Source: a virus | DNA length: 21,597 nucleotides | Virus record (IMG/VR): IMGVR_UViG_3300044984_000431 | Coordinates: 1 to 21,597 of that record | Reading direction: 5' to 3' (one strand) | In this document: positions 18,240 through 21,597 of the stretch, one piece after another | Layout: each line of letters opens with the position of its first letter | Numbering within the stretch: position 1 is the first letter of the stretch | Program-made: the position numbers and the translations under genes | The notes under the pieces: model-generated | Told to the model about the DNA's origin: nothing | Database searches by the model: none | The model's input: only the letters and a program-made list of their open reading frames with translations

Positions 18240-20309
18240 TTATCCCCCGAACGCATTTGCAAACTGACCGCCTCGACGTTTCGTATCAAGGATAGCATTC
18301 TTAGCGGCATTCGAGATTTGCGGCAACAACTGCTGAATCTCAGCACGAACGGTCTGCTGAACCCCTGTAGAGATATTGATTGTCTGATTGATAGTCACGC
18401 CATCTGAGCCGCCACCAAGTCTATTATTTGGCACGATGGAACCACTGCTTCCAGACATGAACAGTTCTGGCCCCTTCTCTCCGACGATGTATTGCCTATT
18501 AGCGGAGACTGGGCCACCATTTGCCCTTAGACCGCCTAAAGCACCGCCAGCTATTGTTGTACGGCTTCCAATGCCACCACCAAGTCCTAATAAAGACAAG
18601 AAATTAAACCCGCCTCCACCACCTGTGAACATACCCTTCAAAAGGTTTTGGTAAACCATCATAGAGATCATTTCTTTGATCATTGTTTGAATCAAATCTC
18701 TAAAATCCATTTTGCCACTGACAACAAACTCTGCAATCGCATCCGCTGATTTGCGACCGAACCCTTCAAATGCTTGTTGCAGTTCTTTCATTTGATCATC
18801 TACTGGAGCCAAATCTTCAGCCATTTTTTTGATATTAGCACCTGCACCAGATGCCTTTTCAGCAAATTGATCTAATCCTGTATATGTAGCAACATTCTGA
18901 GCATCAAATGCCTTTTCCGTCCCACTTAACATTTTAAGTCGGTTATCTAAAAGATAAGTATTATATGCCGCACTAGCAGTCGCATCATCAAATGCTTTCA
19001 TTGAGCCACTAGCAAAACTAGGTGGTGAAGCTATATATGGGTATCCACCAGTAGGAGATGGCCCAGTTCCCGGCGGTTGATAATTTTGCGACCCAGCAGC
19101 AAGCAATGCTTGAATTTGCGCTGTTGCTCCAGCGGCTTGAGTAATTATTTTACTCAAAAGATCAACAATCTGATAATTTAATTTGCCATTAAGTGCCTCT
19201 TGAATGCTGAGTTTTAATTGAACAAAATCTTCAGATGTTTGAGGCGTTTTTTGAAACTCGGCAAATAATTCTCTAACTTTTGCAATTTCTGAAGGTGAAA
19301 TAATTTCAACTTTATTTTGACCCTTTGCAAAAGATTTATATGTTGGGGCTTCAAGGGTGCTAACAAGGTCATTTAACACCTGATTAAAACCTTCAAGTTC
19401 TTTTGCTTGCTCTCTAATACCTTCAGCAGCTTTAAGTGACCCTAATAATTCTGGGTCAATAGGCTTAACAGCTATTCCTGTGCCAGACTGCGCTCGTAAC
19501 ATTTTTTCCTGATCAGCAACTTTTTGCATTGCTGATACGGCTTGCTGTGTCCCAAAAACAAAATCTTGAATTGATGCAACGCTTGTTTGAAAAAAGTTTG
19601 ATATAGCTATTCCATAATCTTCAAACGTCGATCTGGTTTGAGAAAATCTTTCTTCAATTTTTGCACTAGCATTCAAAATTGCAGGAACTATTTTATCAGC
19701 AGTTAATTGACCTTCAGCACCAAGTTTTTTCAATTCTCCGACACTAACTCCAAAAGCATCAGCAATCGCACGGGCAACCTCTGGTGCGTTCTCACGCAAC
19801 GATCTTAATTCGTCGCCCTGCAATACGCCAGATGCCAAGGCTTGTGTAAACTGTGTTACTGCCGACTGCGCTTCAAGAGCGGTTTTACCAGATGATTTGA
19901 ACGCCTTTGAAAGTGTTTCTGTAATTTTAGCAACGTCACTTTGAGACGTTCCAAGTGTCTCAGTAGAAAATGCAATACGAGCGTAAAGATTTCCAACTTC
20001 TGCTAATGATGATCTTGAACGAGATGCTATATCAACAATTTTTTGTTGAGCGATTGCAGTTTGCCCAGAAGTAAGCCCAGCAGACTTGAGGCGATTTGTC
20101 ATCATCGTCCAAGAATCAGCGTATTCACGGACGGCCCCGATTGCCTCGCCGAGGCTGCTAGCAGCGAGCAACCCAAGACTACCTTTTACAACTCCTTGAA
20201 AGGTAGAAAACATTTTTGATGTATTTGAGATATTTCTTTGCAATGCTGCAAATGCCGCACCAGTGCTGTCGGAGGCTTTAAGGTCAATTTTGAGAACTTC
20301 ACTTGCCAC
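18240..20309 (-). CDS. Tail tape measure protein
   Basis: A 689-aa protein that sets tail length and passes DNA or itself into the cell. Residues about 60-215 match the tape-measure N-terminal domain: SWTMMTNRLKSAGLTSGQTA, VGNLYARIAFSTETLGTSQS, SGVLQGDELRSLRENAPEVA and a following PAILNAS. The C-terminal third matches lambda-type tape measures (GFGRKSADAIAEFVVSGKMD, FRDLIQTMIKEMISMMVYQN, GGPVSANRQYIVGEKGPELF, then NNRLGGGSDGVTINQTINIS). By the ~0.15 nm per residue rule the tail would be about 100 nm long, shorter than lambda. It starts with GTG at 20309, inside the end of the frameshifted chaperone product, so its synthesis is coupled to the chaperone. Confidence 0.95.
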   Translation of the reverse strand: MASEVLKIDLKASDSTGAAFAALQRNISNTSKMFSTFQGVVKGSLGLLAASSLGEAIGAVREYADSWTMMTNRLKSAGLTSGQTAIAQQKIVDIASRSRSSLAEVGNLYARIAFSTETLGTSQSDVAKITETLSKAFKSSGKTALEAQSAVTQFTQALASGVLQGDELRSLRENAPEVARAIADAFGVSVGELKKLGAEGQLTADKIVPAILNASAKIEERFSQTRSTFEDYGIAISNFFQTSVASIQDFVFGTQQAVSAMQKVADQEKMLRAQSGTGIAVKPIDPELLGSLKAAEGIREQAKELEGFNQVLNDLVSTLEAPTYKSFAKGQNKVEIISPSEIAKVRELFAEFQKTPQTSEDFVQLKLSIQEALNGKLNYQIVDLLSKIITQAAGATAQIQALLAAGSQNYQPPGTGPSPTGGYPYIASPPSFASGSMKAFDDATASAAYNTYLLDNRLKMLSGTEKAFDAQNVATYTGLDQFAEKASGAGANIKKMAEDLAPVDDQMKELQQAFEGFGRKSADAIAEFVVSGKMDFRDLIQTMIKEMISMMVYQNLLKGMFTGGGGGFNFLSLLGLGGGIGSRTTIAGGALGGLRANGGPVSANRQYIVGEKGPELFMSGSSGSIVPNNRLGGGSDGVTINQTINISTGVQQTVRAEIQQLLPQISNAAKNAILDTKRRGGQFANAFGG

Positions 20310-20783
20310 TTTTTGACCTTTCCGACAGATACTCTAAGTATGCAATCCATTCGTGAAACTCAGAGACAGACATTTCCTCTATCTCTGAAATTGTCTTGTG
20401 CAGCCGATCAGCAAGAGCAATGATGCAAAATCTCTCGTTGTCGGCTTTTAGTTTTTTAAGTGATCATCAACCGACGGCTCAGTCAGTATCAGATTAGCCA
20501 CCCGCCCAATGACTTCAGGGTCAGCCGCATTCATCAAGTCGCGCTTATGCTCCAAAGTGAATATTGCATCGCCCTTTTCGTCCCGGCACTTCAAGATAAG
20601 AACATCTACTAAAACCCCGATGTCAGCATCTTTTGACGTATTGAAGAGCCTTTTTTTCTCGGCAAGCGTCATTGGTTTTGCATAAACCATCAAAGATTTA
20701 CCTTCGTCACCCCATTCAGGAACTTCGATAACTTTGATTTCCTTTGCAGAAAAATGCGCTTTAGCCCGATCAATAACACTCAT
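20299..20783 (-). CDS. Tail assembly chaperone, -1 frameshift fusion product (G-T type)
   Basis: The 161-aa product expected from a -1 slip at A-AAA-AAC (20457-20451). The zero-frame 111-aa protein ends DDHLKN*. After the slip, reading continues CTA AAA GCC GAC as LKADNERFCIIALADRLHKT followed by ISEIEEMSVSEFHEWIAYLE and ends ERSKSGK* at 20299. The extension's 'MSVSEFHEWIAY' is the typical T-domain signature of phage G-T chaperones, and the open -1 frame ends 11 nt inside the tape measure gene. In lambda, G and G-T coat the tape measure before tube assembly; the same role is expected here. I found no separate ribosome binding site for the extension, which argues for frameshifting. Confidence 0.85.
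20448..20783 (-). CDS. Tail assembly chaperone, zero-frame product (G type)
   Basis: A 111-aa protein between the tail-tube genes and the tape measure. It starts MSVIDRAKAHFSAKEIKVIE with VPEWGDEGKSLMVYAKPMTL, then TLAEKKRLFNTSKDADIGVL, then VLILKCRDEKGDAIF, and ends PEVIGRVANLILTEPSVDD followed by HLKN. The 'v.v.eWG......v.pmtl.er......' opening is a common chaperone pattern in siphophages. It is the major product of a pair; the minor, longer product comes from the -1 frameshift at its last codons. It should act in the cytoplasm, holding the tape measure ready for tube polymerisation, and should not be part of the finished virion. Confidence 0.9.
   Translation of the reverse strand: MSVIDRAKAHFSAKEIKVIEVPEWGDEGKSLMVYAKPMTLAEKKRLFNTSKDADIGVLVDVLILKCRDEKGDAIFTLEHKRDLMNAADPEVIGRVANLILTEPSVDDHLKN
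20451..20457 (-). promoter_or_regulatory. Programmed -1 ribosomal frameshift site A-AAA-AAC
   Basis: Minus-strand codons read CAC TTA AAA AAC TAA. The heptamer A AAA AAC is a canonical X-XXY-YYZ slippery sequence sitting immediately before the zero-frame stop. A -1 slip opens a frame with a T-domain signature running to 20299. Position, motif and downstream open frame all agree. Confidence 0.85.
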
Positions 20784-20792
20784 TTTTATTCC

Positions 20793-21182
20793 TTATGCTA
20801 ATGTTGATTCTGTAAGCGTGCCTGTACCTTGGAACGAGAATGTGGCTTCGACCATTCCGTCAAATGCAGCAGAGCGTTCGATACTAGTGACTAAAACCGT
20901 TCCAGTGTAATATTTATCCGTTGATGCGTTGCCTTCTGGATAAAGATTCAAAGTGACACTTGCACCAGCCGTCAATGCCGATTGTGCTGATTCTGTTTCG
21001 TCCCAGAAACAAACAACCGAACCCGTCCAGCTTTTCATACCAGTTTTGAATGTGCGGTATGAATCGCCCATGATCGAATCCTCAATCGTGTCTCCCGTTT
21101 CCGTGAGTGTGTACGACCGAGTTTCTGCCATTGTAAATGTGCCGATCTTAACGACACCTTCAGAACCTGAATGATTTGCCAT
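20793..21182 (-). CDS. Tail tube protein, second tandem copy
   Basis: A 129-aa tail tube-type protein that is a paralogue of the 130-aa gene next to it. Both start MANHxGSEGV, share an unbroken 22-residue block beginning TLTETGDTIEDSIMGD, share GMKSWTGSVV and WDET, and share ERSAAFDGMVEAT followed by FSFQGTG (here) or YSFQGTG. The regular alternation of strands fits the beta-barrel of siphophage tail tubes, which stack as hexamers. The copies differ most in the central part (residues about 64-95) and in a Cys at SVVC here. It lies directly before the chaperone gene, the expected place for the major tail protein. Confidence 0.85.
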   Translation of the reverse strand: MANHSGSEGVVKIGTFTMAETRSYTLTETGDTIEDSIMGDSYRTFKTGMKSWTGSVVCFWDETESAQSALTAGASVTLNLYPEGNASTDKYYTGTVLVTSIERSAAFDGMVEATFSFQGTGTLTESTLA

Positions 21183-21194
21183 GTTGAATTATCC

Positions 21195-21587
21195 TTATGC
21201 CGCAGTGCCAGTCGTCAAAGCACCAGTGCCTTGGAACGAATATGTCGCCTCAACCATGCCATCGAACGCGGCTGACCGTTCAACGCTCGTTACAAGAGCC
21301 GAGCCATAGTAGTATATGTCTCCAGCAGTTGCACCTTCAGCATAGAACTTGATGGTGATGCTTGAGCCAATGGTAAAAGTTCCCTGACCAGTTGTATCAG
21401 TCTCATCCCAATATGCGACGACAGAACCAGTCCAACTTTTCATGCCAGCCTTAAAAGTGCGATAAGAATCGCCCATGATGCTGTCTTCGATGGTGTCGCC
21501 TGTCTCTGTAAGCGTCCATGAACGTACTTCTGCAACCGCATTAGTTCCGCTGTGAATGACGCCTTCGCTGCCTGTATGGTTAGCCAT
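21195..21587 (-). CDS. Tail tube protein, first tandem copy
   Basis: A 130-aa tail tube-type protein, first of two tandem paralogues, read from ATG 21587, only 10 bases from the window edge, so its ribosome binding site is barely visible. It starts MANHTGSEGVIHSGTNAVAE and carries the shared block (TLTETGDTIEDSIMGD), SWTGSVVAYWDET and VERSAAFDGMVEATYSFQGT. Its middle GTFTIGSSITIKFYAEGATA differs from its partner. One copy may form the tube and the other a ring at the tube's end or a minor tube subunit. Which is the major protein cannot be told from sequence. Confidence 0.85.
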   Translation of the reverse strand: MANHTGSEGVIHSGTNAVAEVRSWTLTETGDTIEDSIMGDSYRTFKAGMKSWTGSVVAYWDETDTTGQGTFTIGSSITIKFYAEGATAGDIYYYGSALVTSVERSAAFDGMVEATYSFQGTGALTTGTAA

Positions 21588-21597
21588 TTAGTTTTCT

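Noticed and set aside
1-21597. tRNA genes
   Set aside because: Intergenic gaps are too short for a tRNA and no cloverleaf-like sequence with GGTTCRA was noticed; no dedicated scan could be run.

Overview
The window is part of the genome of a tailed bacteriophage. Tape-measure, tail-tube and tail-hub genes are present and no sheath or baseplate-wedge genes are seen, so a long non-contractile (siphovirus-type) tail is most likely. The DNA is moderately AT-rich and genes are packed with 1-4 nt overlaps. The lytic genes (GH108 muramidase and a GTA-type three-TM holin) and the tail-appendage families (LamG/SPRY/DUF7483-like) are ones I associate with marine, mostly alphaproteobacterial phages. The host assignment is inference. 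No integrase, terminase, portal or capsid gene lies in the window, and no stretch above 300 bases lacks a gene.

Layout. (1) 1-879, minus strand: a winged-helix protein, a Cro-like HTH protein, a hairpin terminator, and the start of a RusA Holliday-junction resolvase cut by the left edge. (2) 880-975: an AT-rich divergent control region with an 8-bp palindrome shared by two back-to-back promoter candidates. (3) 976-3721, plus strand: early recombination and DNA-modification genes (ERF annealing protein, a conserved companion, an NPPY DNA methyltransferase, an HNH nuclease, an HTH protein, a DUF6378-like protein, a 28-aa membrane peptide). (4) 3726-6619, plus strand: a chain of about a dozen small genes joined by nearly the same junction, an SD inside the 3' end of one gene (encoding KEKE) followed by TGATGG. 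Several encode related coiled-coil proteins with an EIERLR box; others are 26-34 aa single-TM peptides too short for usual gene callers; one carries HRxDGPA repeats. This array is the most unusual part of the window. (5) 6612-6905: a small acidic protein whose 3' end overlaps the late operon. (6) 6899-21587, minus strand: late genes. In transcription order these are two tandem tail-tube paralogues, a tail-assembly chaperone with a clear A-AAA-AAC -1 frameshift site, tape measure, distal-tail and hub proteins, a DUF6950/NlpC-like protein, a J-like tail tip protein, tail appendage genes with an inserted endonuclease VII-like gene, and a six-gene lysis cassette.

How it fits together. The divergent region probably acts as the early switch, with one of the two HTH proteins as likely regulator. 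The rightward early operon supplies recombination and modification functions and then a string of small, translationally coupled accessory proteins. The leftward late operon builds the tail and ends with lysis. The two operons converge and overlap by 7 bp at 6899-6905 with no visible terminator.
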